Assembly: GCF_000812875.1 (NCBI RefSeq)
Contig: NZ_JSYK01000002.1
Location: 496,001-560,000 of the forward strand
DNA: 64,000 nucleotides
Origin: Kaistella solincola
GTDB lineage: Bacteria > Bacteroidota > Bacteroidia > Flavobacteriales > Weeksellaceae
Reading direction: 5' to 3'
Positions 43,302 to 52,093 of this stretch are shown piece after piece (the stretch's first letter is position 1; every line of letters starts with the position of its first letter). A program made the position numbers and the translations under genes. Under the pieces are notes generated by a model. That model made no database searches. It was not told the origin of the DNA and worked only from the letters and a program-made list of their open reading frames with translations.

Positions 43302-46010
43302 CTTAAAGTTGAATTTCACGGTAAACATCACCTGGCTTGGCCGAATTTCGATGCTGTTTCGTGTTGTAGAGAAATACGTCGTGTTGTAACCGATGGTTTC
43401 ATACACCTTTTTATTGGCGATATTCAGCCATTTTATTTCAAAATCTATTTTCTTTTTCGCCCACGTGTATTGGTAAGATAAGTCATAGAAAGGATTTCGT
43501 AACGTGGTTGCGCCTTGCGTGGTCGAAATATCATCCCAGACAAAACCGACGGTATGATTTTCCAGCGGGTAAAGATAAAGATTCAGATTATGGTTCCAGC
43601 CCGAAGATTTATTCACATTATTCCGGTAATCATCGCTGTTTTTGTTCCAGTTCAGTGAGATATTGTAATCCAGACTCATCCAGCTGAAATAGGTATTATT
43701 AAATTTAAAAGCCACACTTTGCGTGTTATTTTTGCTTTCAATAAGATTGTCAACGTTATTAATATCCACCAAAATGCTGTAAGAATTTCCATCGCGGTTG
43801 CTGAAACTTGCCGACGCATTTGTTTTAAACTTCGGGAAATATTTACCGATTTCAGCACTTTCGGTTTGCGAATAAGAATTATTATCAAAGTATTCCAACG
43901 CTACAGACGACGCGCCAGAAGCAAACGGCCGCGTTTTCGTGATTATATTTCGGTTCGAAACATTATAGCCGTAACGTAAATTGAAGAAAAGGTTGTTCAA
44001 CGGATTTCTGTACTCCAAACGCGCGGTAGAATTGATATTTCTGTTTTCCGGCAAAAGATTGCTGTCGCGGAAATTCAAAGATTTCGGACTTGTCAAAATT
44101 TGACCTTCATACACCGAACCGAAATTTCCAAAATTATAATTTATACCTCCGTAACCCGAAAATTTCCAGAAGGATGCGAAATCATAACTTCCGTAAAAAG
44201 TTGGTTCAAAAACCGTTCGGCTTATTTCAGAATCTTTGACGCGCAACAGATCTTTGTAATCCATTCCGTACATATTTACCGGCAAATTGATGCTTAAATT
44301 AAGTGCATTTCCTTTATAATTCAGTCCTACGGAAGTATACGGATTGATTTCATTCCACTTTAATTTGTTTTGAAAAGATCTGTCAAGCAAATCACCATCG
44401 CCATAAAGCTGAGAATTCATGTCGTTAAAAGATAGATTTAAACCAACTTCCGGCGTAATCGTCCACTTTTTATAAGAAAATCCTACCGATGCGGAATGGT
44501 TGGCTTCCAAGGTTTTTAAAGCAATATTCTGGTCCAAACGGTTAAAATGCGTTCCGAAGGCGTCATCCAAATCGTAAAAATTGTCATAAACAGCAGCCAA
44601 TTTTTGTCGGTCGGTTTGGTAAGAAAGGTAACTCATAAAATTCACCAGCTTATCTTTCCACGGAATTATGGTGCTTAATGAGTTTTTGATGATTCCTGTC
44701 GGCGCGCTCATCGCTTCAGCGACGGAAATATCATTTAGCGACGGATCCGGCACGGCCATATTGTATTGCGTGCGCGTATTTCCGCGGTCTTCATTCCAGA
44801 AACCATTCCAGGTTGTTGTATTTTTAAAGAAGCCTTTTTTAGCATTTTTGGTAAAAATAAGTTCACCTTTCGCGGCGTTGCTGTAGAAGTTATTAGATTC
44901 TATGGTGGTAATCTTTCCGGCTTTGAAAAAATCGGTGTCCTGTTCGTAAGTCGTTTCACGATAGGATTCTCTGCTGATCGCATTGTTTGTATAGCTCGTA
45001 TTTGCTTTCAATTCCCATTCTTTGTTTTTGAACGGATTCGTCAGAAGATTTGCCGAAAAAAAGTGCACATTATTCATTAAATAACGCTTTTCCGGAATAT
45101 TCGGCACTGAGGCTTCATCCACACTTAACCAATGGTTTGGCGACGCCTGACCTCTTCTGCCCTCCCAGCGACTTCCGAAAGAAAGCATGTTCCCTTCCCT
45201 TTCTACACTTTCACCATTATTATTGGTTTTATAATTCACTACCCATTGGTTTTTCTGCCCGAAAAACATCGGAGTTAATTTTAAATTATATAAAAACGGC
45301 TCCATCCCTACACCAACTTCACCACGCCCGGTCATCGTCACCGACTTTTTTAGTTTAATGTTAAGCGCTGCATTTTCGGACGGAACTTTATCCTGAAGAA
45401 TTTTCACCGGCTGATGGTTTTCCATTACCTCAATTTTCTGCACAGCGCCGGTTGGTAAGGAATTATTGATCGTTCCGTAACCACCTTCCATTAAATCTTT
45501 TCCGTTTACGTAAAATTTATTGATCGGTTCACCCTGATAAAGCACGGTTCCGTCTTTATTCACCTCAATGCCGGGAACTTTCTTTAAAACATCGGCAAGC
45601 GTACGGTCAGATTTGCTTTCAAAAGCTTTGATGTCGTACGAAATGGTGTCGCCACGTTTGGTAATCATTTTGGCTTTCAGTTTCACTTCTTTAATCTCCG
45701 TTGCATCTGGCTGAAGTGTAAAATTCTGGCTTTGATCTTCGTTTTTTATCGTTTTTTGAAGCGGCTTTTGGTTAAAAGCTTTAATTTTTAAATCCACATT
45801 GGCTTCGGCGGTGGTAAAAACCACTTTATATTCACCTTTCGCATTGGTGATGGAAAAGGCGATAATAGCGTCTTTGCCGGGTTCTTCTACCGTAACACTC
45901 GCGCTCGAAACTGGCTGGCCTTCGGTGTCGATAACTTTACCGGAAATGGTAGATTGTGCCCAGGATAGAATTGCAAAAAAAACAGCAAAAAAGGTCGAAA
46001 TTTTTCTCAT
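43299..46010 (-). CDS. TonB-dependent receptor-like outer-membrane protein
   Basis: 903 residues from the ATG at 46010; an upstream TTG adds five residues. Signal peptide ISTFFAVFFAILSWAQ, an N-terminal carboxypeptidase-D-like regulatory domain (STISGKVIDTEGQPVSSASV, about 25-105), a plug domain beginning near RTLADVLKKVPGIEVNKDG with FYVNGKDLMEGGYG, then a long barrel ending in MFTVKFNFK with terminal aromatic residues. It differs from SusC in having no SusD partner. With the GLPGLI protein nearby, it belongs to the group often annotated as outer-membrane beta-barrel protein; the ligand is unknown, possibly a peptide or siderophore. Confidence 0.9.
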   Translation of the reverse strand: MRKISTFFAVFFAILSWAQSTISGKVIDTEGQPVSSASVTVEEPGKDAIIAFSITNAKGEYKVVFTTAEANVDLKIKAFNQKPLQKTIKNEDQSQNFTLQPDATEIKEVKLKAKMITKRGDTISYDIKAFESKSDRTLADVLKKVPGIEVNKDGTVLYQGEPINKFYVNGKDLMEGGYGTINNSLPTGAVQKIEVMENHQPVKILQDKVPSENAALNIKLKKSVTMTGRGEVGVGMEPFLYNLKLTPMFFGQKNQWVVNYKTNNNGESVEREGNMLSFGSRWEGRRGQASPNHWLSVDEASVPNIPEKRYLMNNVHFFSANLLTNPFKNKEWELKANTSYTNNAISRESYRETTYEQDTDFFKAGKITTIESNNFYSNAAKGELIFTKNAKKGFFKNTTTWNGFWNEDRGNTRTQYNMAVPDPSLNDISVAEAMSAPTGIIKNSLSTIIPWKDKLVNFMSYLSYQTDRQKLAAVYDNFYDLDDAFGTHFNRLDQNIALKTLEANHSASVGFSYKKWTITPEVGLNLSFNDMNSQLYGDGDLLDRSFQNKLKWNEINPYTSVGLNYKGNALNLSINLPVNMYGMDYKDLLRVKDSEISRTVFEPTFYGSYDFASFWKFSGYGGINYNFGNFGSVYEGQILTSPKSLNFRDSNLLPENRNINSTARLEYRNPLNNLFFNLRYGYNVSNRNIITKTRPFASGASSVALEYFDNNSYSQTESAEIGKYFPKFKTNASASFSNRDGNSYSILVDINNVDNLIESKNNTQSVAFKFNNTYFSWMSLDYNISLNWNKNSDDYRNNVNKSSGWNHNLNLYLYPLENHTVGFVWDDISTTQGATTLRNPFYDLSYQYTWAKKKIDFEIKWLNIANKKVYETIGYNTTYFSTTRNSIEIRPSQVMFTVKFNFK

Positions 46011-46112
46011 TAAAGATTTTAGCAATTAGTATTTCTTTCCGCGTAAATGTTACAAAAACCAATTTCCGCCGCGCTTTTGCTTAAACTTTTTAAAATTAAA
46101 TGCTACAAAAGG

Positions 46113-46147
46113 TTTGAATTAAAATGCTGACTTTTTTACTACTTTTG
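46113..46147 (+). promoter_or_regulatory. Promoter of the cupin gene
   Basis: TTTG at 46113-46116 and TACTTTTG at 46140-46147, spaced 23 bases. It excludes the upstream ATG at 46124 as start. Confidence 0.55.
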
Positions 46148-46168
46148 CTCCATATTTATCTATTTTTT

Positions 46169-47050
46169 ATGGGATTACATTTACAGCCAATTGATGTCGT
46201 GGAAACGATTTCTGCGGAAGACTTCCGGACAAAATATTTGCTTCCGAGAAAACCCGTTGTCATCAAAGATTTAGCGCGAAACTGGCCCGCTTACCAAAAA
46301 TGGACAATGGATTATATGAAAGAAATCGTGGGTGATGTGGAAGTTCCGCTGTACGACTCTTCGAAAGCAGATCCCGCAGCGCCCATTAATTCCGCGGCGG
46401 CGAAAATGAAATTCACGGAATACATTGATTTAATTAATGAGAAGCCGACGGATTTGCGCATCTTTTTATTCGACCCACTGAAATCTGCGCCGCAACTTCT
46501 GGAAGATTATATCGCTCCGAAAGATTTAATGGGCGGCTTTTTGGATAAATATCCCAATATGTTTTTCGGTGGTGAAGGTTCAGAAACTTTCCTGCATTAC
46601 GATATCGATTTAGCTCATATTTTCCATACGCATTTCAACGGACGGAAACACGTTTTGCTTTTTGCGAACAAATGGAAAAGCCGCCTGTACAAAATTCCGT
46701 ACGCGACTTACGCGCTGGAAGATTACGATATTTCGCAACCAGATTTCGAAGAATTTCCCGCATTAGACGGCGTGGAAGGCATTGAATGTTTCCTGGAACA
46801 CGGCGACACTTTATTTATGCCGACCGGCTGGTGGCATTATATGAAATATCTGGACGGAAGTTTTTCCATCTCGCAGCGCGCTTGGGACAAATCCTGGGGC
46901 GTAAAAGCGCGCTCCCTTTGGAATCTTACCGTGCAGCGGAATTTCGATAATTTCATGAAAGCAAGGTTCAAAAAGAGATACATGGACTGGAAAGAAAAAA
47001 AGGCTGTTGAAAGGGCAAATTTTGCTCTAAGAAAAGGCTTGCCTAAATAA
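46169..47050 (+). CDS. Cupin-like (JmjC-type) Fe(II)/2-oxoglutarate oxygenase
   Basis: 293 residues from the ATG at 46169; the longer reading from 46124 would put a fake hydrophobic leader inside the promoter. The fold is a cupin_8/JmjC domain: iron ligands His143 and Asp145 in TFLHYDIDLAHIF and His223 in PTGWWHYMKYLDG, with HGDTLFMPTGWWH as the usual distal block. The N-terminal PRKPVVIKDLARNWPAYQKW is typical of FIH/JMJD-like hydroxylases. Bacterial members hydroxylate ribosomal proteins or other targets; the substrate here is unknown. Cytoplasmic, no signal peptide. Confidence 0.88.
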   Translation: MGLHLQPIDVVETISAEDFRTKYLLPRKPVVIKDLARNWPAYQKWTMDYMKEIVGDVEVPLYDSSKADPAAPINSAAAKMKFTEYIDLINEKPTDLRIFLFDPLKSAPQLLEDYIAPKDLMGGFLDKYPNMFFGGEGSETFLHYDIDLAHIFHTHFNGRKHVLLFANKWKSRLYKIPYATYALEDYDISQPDFEEFPALDGVEGIECFLEHGDTLFMPTGWWHYMKYLDGSFSISQRAWDKSWGVKARSLWNLTVQRNFDNFMKARFKKRYMDWKEKKAVERANFALRKGLPK

Positions 47051-47053
47051 TTA

Positions 47054-47086
47054 AAAACCCTTTCATTTTTCTGAAAGAGTTTTTTT
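47054..47086. terminator. Terminator between cupin and M14 genes
   Basis: AACCCTTTCA pairs with TGAAAGAGTT (minor mismatches), loop TTTTTC, followed by a T-run; on the minus strand an A-rich stem base gives a T tract as well. Confidence 0.75.
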
Positions 47087-47091
47087 TAAGT

Positions 47092-48789
47092 TTACAAAAT
47101 TCTGAAAATTGGGTACAAACCGACCGAATTTTCGTAATACGGCGAATGCTTGTAAATCCATTCCAGTTGCTTGTTACTGTCTTTAGCAAAATCTGGGTTT
47201 GCTATTTTTTCCATTTCAAAAGCGGTTCGAAGCACCGTGTCTTTTTTCAGCAATTCCGCGGCGGTGTCTTCGAAAACGTAATCCGAAAAATACTCTTTTT
47301 GGCCCAAAATGCCGTCAAAAAAATTCCAATTGAAAAAAGAATCTGTAGCTGCAGGTTCTAATGTTTCAAGTAAATATTTTACACCGGGCTGTTTCGTGGA
47401 AATCAGGAAATCACCTTTCCGGAAGTTTTGGTTTTTAAATTCCGATTTCGTTTTGGTATCGAAATGTAAATAATGGCCTTCGTAAGGGTTTTTTACAGTT
47501 TTAAAATTTGCGATCCGGTAAAGCTCCACACTGATGGTAGAATCCTGCGCGAGTTCTTTCATCTGAATATTGTTGCGTTTCAGATATTCAATGACTTTAT
47601 TTTCTGATTTCGGGATTACATAAAAGTTCGGAATCTGAATTTCAGCCGTTGGCTTGTATTCATTATAAAACTTCACTTTTCGGGTGAAAGGTTTTTTTCG
47701 GTCGTAAAATAATCTGGGTTTTCCGGAAACTTCGCTGGCGTTTTTTCCGGCTTCAAAACCCTTAAAATCGATGAGTTTATATTTTGTGCTGTCGACTTTC
47801 CAGCCAATGGAATATTTCTTTCCGGGCAAAAAATTCGCTGCATTTTCGGTCATTTTTTGCTGAATTTCTTTCGCGTTCTTTTGAGTATAATTAATGGAGC
47901 TCAGCATGTATTCGTAAGTTGCACGAACTCTTTCGTTATAAGGTTTCAGCATATGCGTTTCCGCAACGGTTCCTAAAGTGTTGAAAAGTGTGGTATAACC
48001 TGTGGCGTAGCGCGGTGAATCCATAAAAGCCGGAAAACCTTCGTCTGGAGAATCGCCGTGAATATTGACATAAGGGGTTGCTAAAATTCCTTTTTTCTCG
48101 ATATTTTTTAGGATTTCAGGTTGCATTTTTTCGTTGAAATACTTGCCCAGTTTATCACCCAATCTTTCCTTATTCGTAGAAATATAGGTGAACAGATATT
48201 GATAATCTGCGCCGTTACTTACGTGATTATCGATGAAATAAATCGGTTTAAAAAACTGAAAAATATGCTGAAATGCCTCGGAATTTTTGGTGTCGTTTTT
48301 AATGAAATCGCGGTTCAGATCGTAGTTGCGCGCATTTCCACGAAAACCATATTCTTCAGGGCCATTTTGGTTCGCGCGTGAAAAACTTCCGCGGCGTAAC
48401 ATTCCGGAAATATTATAAGCTTCGATGGCAACAATTTTTAGATTTTTAGCGGAAATTTTTCCGGTGGCCAAATCGCGCATGAGCATCATGGCCGCATCTA
48501 TACCGTCCGGTTCACCCGGATGAATCCCGTTATTGATTAAGATTACAGGCGCTGCTTTACTTTTTGAATTTTCGAAAATCACCACTTTTATGGGTTCGCC
48601 GTTATCGTCGGTACCGAAATCCTGAATGCTGACGGTTTTGAAATTTTCGTCCAAATCAGCGTAAAATTTTACCATCTCAACGTAAGTCGTGGTTTGGTTT
48701 CCGTTACCTTTTTCGTAAGGCGTTGGAAATTTATTTTGAGCCAAAACTAAATTGCAAAGCAAAAGCAGAAACAGTAATTGATATTTCAT
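47092..48789 (-). CDS. M14 family zinc carboxypeptidase-like protein
   Basis: 565-residue exported metallopeptidase. Signal peptide MKYQLLFLLLLCNLVLAQ. The M14 domain spans about residues 35-300, with zinc ligands His89 and Glu92 in NNGIHPGEPDG and His188 in FIDNHVSNG; the substrate-binding RGNARNYDLNRDF block is clear and AETHMLKPYNERVRATYE covers the catalytic-Glu region. The C-terminal 250 residues are beta-rich and unassigned. Likely periplasmic peptide or peptidoglycan-peptide trimming. Downstream it is followed by a terminator shared with the cupin gene. Confidence 0.92.
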   Translation of the reverse strand: MKYQLLFLLLLCNLVLAQNKFPTPYEKGNGNQTTTYVEMVKFYADLDENFKTVSIQDFGTDDNGEPIKVVIFENSKSKAAPVILINNGIHPGEPDGIDAAMMLMRDLATGKISAKNLKIVAIEAYNISGMLRRGSFSRANQNGPEEYGFRGNARNYDLNRDFIKNDTKNSEAFQHIFQFFKPIYFIDNHVSNGADYQYLFTYISTNKERLGDKLGKYFNEKMQPEILKNIEKKGILATPYVNIHGDSPDEGFPAFMDSPRYATGYTTLFNTLGTVAETHMLKPYNERVRATYEYMLSSINYTQKNAKEIQQKMTENAANFLPGKKYSIGWKVDSTKYKLIDFKGFEAGKNASEVSGKPRLFYDRKKPFTRKVKFYNEYKPTAEIQIPNFYVIPKSENKVIEYLKRNNIQMKELAQDSTISVELYRIANFKTVKNPYEGHYLHFDTKTKSEFKNQNFRKGDFLISTKQPGVKYLLETLEPAATDSFFNWNFFDGILGQKEYFSDYVFEDTAAELLKKDTVLRTAFEMEKIANPDFAKDSNKQLEWIYKHSPYYENSVGLYPIFRIL

Positions 48790-48816
48790 TGGTAAAAATT
48801 TTATCGAAATTAAATA

Positions 48817-48860
48817 AAAAATTCCCGACTAAAAGCAGGAATTTTTGTGTTTTAGAAAGT
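48817..48860. repeat. Dispersed AT-rich hairpin between M14 gene and lepA
   Basis: AAAAAATTCCCGACTAAAAG then CAGGAATTTTTGTGTTTTAG. AATTCC pairs with GGAATT, with the family tail TTTTAG. It lies upstream of the M14 gene, before the GC-rich element that follows lepA. Confidence 0.65.
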
Positions 48861-48877
48861 CTTGATTTAGAACGGAA

Positions 48878-48965
48878 CGCGCGCCCCGACCTGAGTGGAT
48901 CCCGATTATTCGGGAGGGAACCCTTCGACAAGCTCAGGATAAACTAGGGCGGAAAAGGCGCCCAA
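48878..48965. repeat. GC-rich palindromic intergenic element after lepA
   Basis: Contains CCTGAG (48890) and its complement CTCAGG (48933-48938) as outer arms, an inner CCCGATTATTCGGG hairpin, and CCCTTCGACAAGCTCAGG, a REP-like sequence I have seen repeated in flavobacterial genomes. Ends GGCGCCC next to the lepA stop. Much richer in GC than other gaps here. Confidence 0.6.
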
Positions 48966-48971
48966 GCTCAA

Positions 48972-50768
48972 TTATTCATTCAGCTTCAAGACCGCCATAA
49001 ATGCGGACTGCGGTACTTCTACCCGACCGATTTGCTTCATTTTTTTCTTCCCTTCTTTCTGCTTTTCCAACAATTTACGCTTACGGGAAATATCGCCACC
49101 GTAACATTTTGCGGTCACATCTTTTCTTAGAGCTTTGATTGTTTCGCGCGCAATAACTTTCGCGCCGAGCGCCGCCTGAACGGCAATATCAAACTGCTGA
49201 CGCGGAATGAGTTCGCGAAGTTTTTCGCACATTCTTTTTCCGATATAATACGCGTTGCTGTCGTGGATGAGCGAGGAAAGCGCATCTACCATGTCGCCAT
49301 TGATGAGAATATCCATTTTCACCAATTTCGAAGCGCGGAAACCGATAGGATGATAATCGAAACTCGCATAACCTTTGGAAATTGATTTCAAACGGTCGTA
49401 AAAATCGAAAACAACCTCCGCCAAAGGCATGTTGAAAACCATTTCCACGCGGTCTGAAGTCAGATAATTTTGGGTGACAATTTCACCTCTTTTCTCAATA
49501 CAAAGCGTCATTACCGGTCCGACAAAATCAGATTTTGTAATGATGGAAGCTTTGATGAAAGGCTCCTCTACGCGGTCCAGCATCATGGGATCTGTCATTT
49601 CCGACGGATTGTTGATGAGAATCATTTTGTCTGGATCTTTCTTGGTGTAGCCGTGGTAGGAAACGTTGGGTACCGTGGTGATAACGTCCATGTTGAATTC
49701 GCGGTCTAGTCTTTCCTGAACGATTTCCATGTGGAGCATACCGAGGAAGCCGCAACGGAAACCGAAACCAAGCGCCGCGGAACTTTCCGGTTCGAAAACC
49801 AGTGACGCGTCATTTAACCGTAACTTTTCGAGCGAGAAACGCAATTCTTCGAAGTCCTCAGCTTCAATGGGATAAATTCCGGCGAAGACCATAGGTTTTA
49901 CTTCTTCGAATCCTTCAATTGCAGCGTCCGCACCATTTTCAAAAGTGGTGATGGTATCTCCTACTTTTACTTCGCGGGCATCTTTAATTCCGGAAATTAT
50001 ATATCCTACGTCGCCGGTGCTGATTTCTTTTTTCGGAACCTGTTTTAGTTTTAAAGTTCCCACCTCATCGGCTACGTACATTTTGCCGGTTGCCATAAAT
50101 TTAATGCGCTGGCCTTTTTTAATGCTGCCGTTAACGACTTTAAAATAAGCTTCAATTCCGCGGAACGGATTGTAAACGGAATCGAAAACCAAGGCTTGCA
50201 AAGGTGCGTCGGGATCACCAACAGGTGCCGGGATTCTTTTCACAATTTGCTCCAATAATTCGTGCACGCCTTCGCCGGTTTTTCCGGAAACACGCAAAAC
50301 GTCTTCGTACTCGCAACCGATTAGGTTCATGATTTCATCGGTTACTTCTTCCGGATTTGCGGAAGGTAAATCGATTTTATTGAGAATTGGAATAATGGTA
50401 AGGTCATTTTCCAAAGCTAAATATAAATTGCTTATCGTCTGTGCCTGAATGCTTTGCGCTGCATCAACAATAAGAAGCGCACCTTCGCAAGCTGCGATGG
50501 AACGGGAAACCTCGTAGGAAAAATCTACGTGTCCCGGTGTATCAATAAGGTTGAGGATATATTTTTCACCATTCAGTTCATAATCCATCTGGATGGCGTG
50601 GGATTTTATGGTAATTCCGCGCTCTTTTTCAAGATCCATATCATCCAGCGTCTGCGATTGCAGCTCTCTTTGGGTCACCGTGTTGGTGTATTCCAAAAGG
50701 CGGTCTGCGAGTGTAGATTTACCGTGGTCAATATGTGCAATAATGCAAAAGTTTCGTATGTTTTTCAT
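48972..50768 (-). CDS. lepA: Elongation factor 4 (LepA)
   Basis: Translational GTPase that back-translocates or rescues stuck ribosomes. 598 residues, full length. G1 [14 protein letters not shown] (about 10-23), switch region with [23 protein letters not shown]; the LepA-specific C-terminal domain includes the [20 protein letters not shown] and [20 protein letters not shown] blocks. The stop lies directly beside the GC-rich palindromic element, which may end its transcript. Confidence 0.98.
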   Translation of the reverse strand: MKNIRNFCIIAHIDHGKSTLADRLLEYTNTVTQRELQSQTLDDMDLEKERGITIKSHAIQMDYELNGEKYILNLIDTPGHVDFSYEVSRSIAACEGALLIVDAAQSIQAQTISNLYLALENDLTIIPILNKIDLPSANPEEVTDEIMNLIGCEYEDVLRVSGKTGEGVHELLEQIVKRIPAPVGDPDAPLQALVFDSVYNPFRGIEAYFKVVNGSIKKGQRIKFMATGKMYVADEVGTLKLKQVPKKEISTGDVGYIISGIKDAREVKVGDTITTFENGADAAIEGFEEVKPMVFAGIYPIEAEDFEELRFSLEKLRLNDASLVFEPESSAALGFGFRCGFLGMLHMEIVQERLDREFNMDVITTVPNVSYHGYTKKDPDKMILINNPSEMTDPMMLDRVEEPFIKASIITKSDFVGPVMTLCIEKRGEIVTQNYLTSDRVEMVFNMPLAEVVFDFYDRLKSISKGYASFDYHPIGFRASKLVKMDILINGDMVDALSSLIHDSNAYYIGKRMCEKLRELIPRQQFDIAVQAALGAKVIARETIKALRKDVTAKCYGGDISRKRKLLEKQKEGKKKMKQIGRVEVPQSAFMAVLKLNE

Positions 50769-50864
50769 TTAAAATAGAAGATAGTGCGCAAATTTAGTGT
50801 TTTTTGATGGATTTTTTCTAAGAAATAAAATGCGCGCAACCGCTGAAAAGGAAACCGTTTTAAA

Positions 50865-50967
50865 AAAATTTGCCCTTAGAACGGCTAATTTTTGATTTTT
50901 ACTGAAAGAAATTTCATCAATCTAGAAGTTAAAATTTATTTGCCGTTAAAATGGCATTTTTTTAAAA
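50865..50967. repeat. Two dispersed hairpin units, 70 bp apart
   Basis: Cores TTTGCCCTTAGAACGGCTAA (GCC near 50872) and TTTGCCGTTAAAATGGCATT (GCC near 50942), both with AATTTTT/ATTTTTT tails in the same orientation. A degenerate third copy may precede them at 50828. The spacing is close to the array unit length. Confidence 0.7.
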
Positions 50968-50972
50968 AAGAA

Positions 50973-51001
50973 CGACCTCTACAATAAAATTGCAGAGGTC
51001 G
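50973..51001 (-). terminator. Terminator of the sigma/anti-sigma cassette
   Basis: CGACCTCTACAA (50973-50984) pairs with TTGCAGAGGTCG (50990-51001), one G-T pair, loop TAAAA. The minus strand continues into GTTCTTTTTT. Confidence 0.9.
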
Positions 51002-51025
51002 CTCAAACATTAAAAAAATAAACTA

Positions 51026-51538
51026 TTATGGTCGCCTGCGCTGCGGACCTGGATTTCTAGGTCCGTCTTGTTTTTTGTCTAATATCTTGGTACGCATTTT
51101 ACCTTCTGTCTGGTACATTTTCAATACCTGCTGAGGTGAAATTACTTTCATGAATTTCTGCGCGTAATTTTTTCTGTTATCTAAAAGCTGCTGCCCGATT
51201 TCAAAACTTTGTTCCAGTTGTTTTACAGCATCAGCATCGCTCATGTTTTCATAATTTTCGTCCGCGGTGAACTTTTCTTTTATTGCATTTTGCTTTTCCT
51301 GATATTCGGCGTACAGATTTTTAAATTCCTCCTGCTGATTGCCTGGCACTTCAAGCTCAGAGATCATCATTTTTTCGCGGAATTCCTTTAAAAGGTTCAT
51401 TCGGTCTTCCGGTTTCATTTTCTGGATAATCTCTTTCCTTTGTTCAGGCTTCATATTTTTCCAGTCGTAGTTCAGTTGTTGGGCAAAACTCGCGGAAGTT
51501 AGAAGTGCGACGCTCAGAAGTGTTAAAATCTTTTTCAT
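51026..51538 (-). CDS. Exported protein of the sigma-factor cassette (Spy/CpxP-like)
   Basis: 170 residues with a signal peptide (MKKILTLLSVALLTSASFAQ). The mature protein is helical and highly charged; KNMKPEQRKEIIQKMKPEDRMNLLKEF resembles the LTPEQ-type helices of periplasmic stress chaperones such as Spy/CpxP, and VISPQQVLKMYQTEGKM is a second repeat of the type. The tail is Arg/Pro-rich. Third gene after the sigma and putative anti-sigma genes, 6 bases downstream of the latter. A stress-responsive chaperone or regulator is inference. Confidence 0.75.
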   Translation of the reverse strand: MKKILTLLSVALLTSASFAQQLNYDWKNMKPEQRKEIIQKMKPEDRMNLLKEFREKMMISELEVPGNQQEEFKNLYAEYQEKQNAIKEKFTADENYENMSDADAVKQLEQSFEIGQQLLDNRKNYAQKFMKVISPQQVLKMYQTEGKMRTKILDKKQDGPRNPGPQRRRP

Positions 51539-51544
51539 TGTTGC

Positions 51545-52081
51545 TTAATTATACAAGTCCAGGTAAATATCTTGCTCTGCATTTTGTGATAAATCTGCTA
51601 ATTCGGCGCGGGTAAAATTCGAAAGAATTTGATCGACCTGAATTTCTGCTGTTTTTACCTGTTCTTTTTCATTTTGCTTTGCAAATTTAGCTGTTTTCTC
51701 TGTAAAATTTGTTTTCCGTTCTGCGGTGTTTTTTGGATTATCGTTTTCTATGGAAGTTAAATCCTGTTCTAAAACTTTCAGCGCAATCGCTTCTTCAGAA
51801 GGTGTAGCTTCTTGTTCCACAGCATTTACGGTGTTTTTAATTTCAACTTCATTCTGTGCGACAGATGGTGTTTCTGCGGGCGCGGAAGTCAGGAAAAAAG
51901 TAAAACCAAACAGCAACGCAACTGCGGCGGCGGCCGTATAAGCCCAGTTCATTTTGATAACCTTTCCTGCTTTTTCCTGTGGAATTTCTGCCAGAACCTT
52001 GTTTTGCATTTCAGCAAAAAAGTCCTCTTTATGAGTGAAAATATTTTTGCGTTCTAATTTATCTAAATCAAATTCTTTCAT
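51545..52081 (-). CDS. Putative membrane anti-sigma factor
   Basis: 178 residues. N-terminal cytoplasmic stretch of about 42 residues starts MKEFDLDKLERKNIFTHKED; one membrane helix follows (YTAAAAVALLFGFTFFLT, about 47-64), then a charged periplasmic part with many Glu/Asn and Lys. There is no classical zinc-binding anti-sigma motif (HxxxCxxC). The call rests on topology and its place 12 bases downstream of the ECF sigma factor gene, a standard pairing. It ends 6 bases before the 51026 gene. Confidence 0.65.
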   Translation of the reverse strand: MKEFDLDKLERKNIFTHKEDFFAEMQNKVLAEIPQEKAGKVIKMNWAYTAAAAVALLFGFTFFLTSAPAETPSVAQNEVEIKNTVNAVEQEATPSEEAIALKVLEQDLTSIENDNPKNTAERKTNFTEKTAKFAKQNEKEQVKTAEIQVDQILSNFTRAELADLSQNAEQDIYLDLYN

Positions 52082-52093
52082 CTTTTTCGTATC

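Noticed and set aside
46124-46168. Hydrophobic leader (MLTFLLLLLH) for the cupin protein
   Set aside because: The TACTTTTG promoter box lies within it, so it is unlikely to be transcribed. JmjC oxygenases of this type are cytoplasmic.
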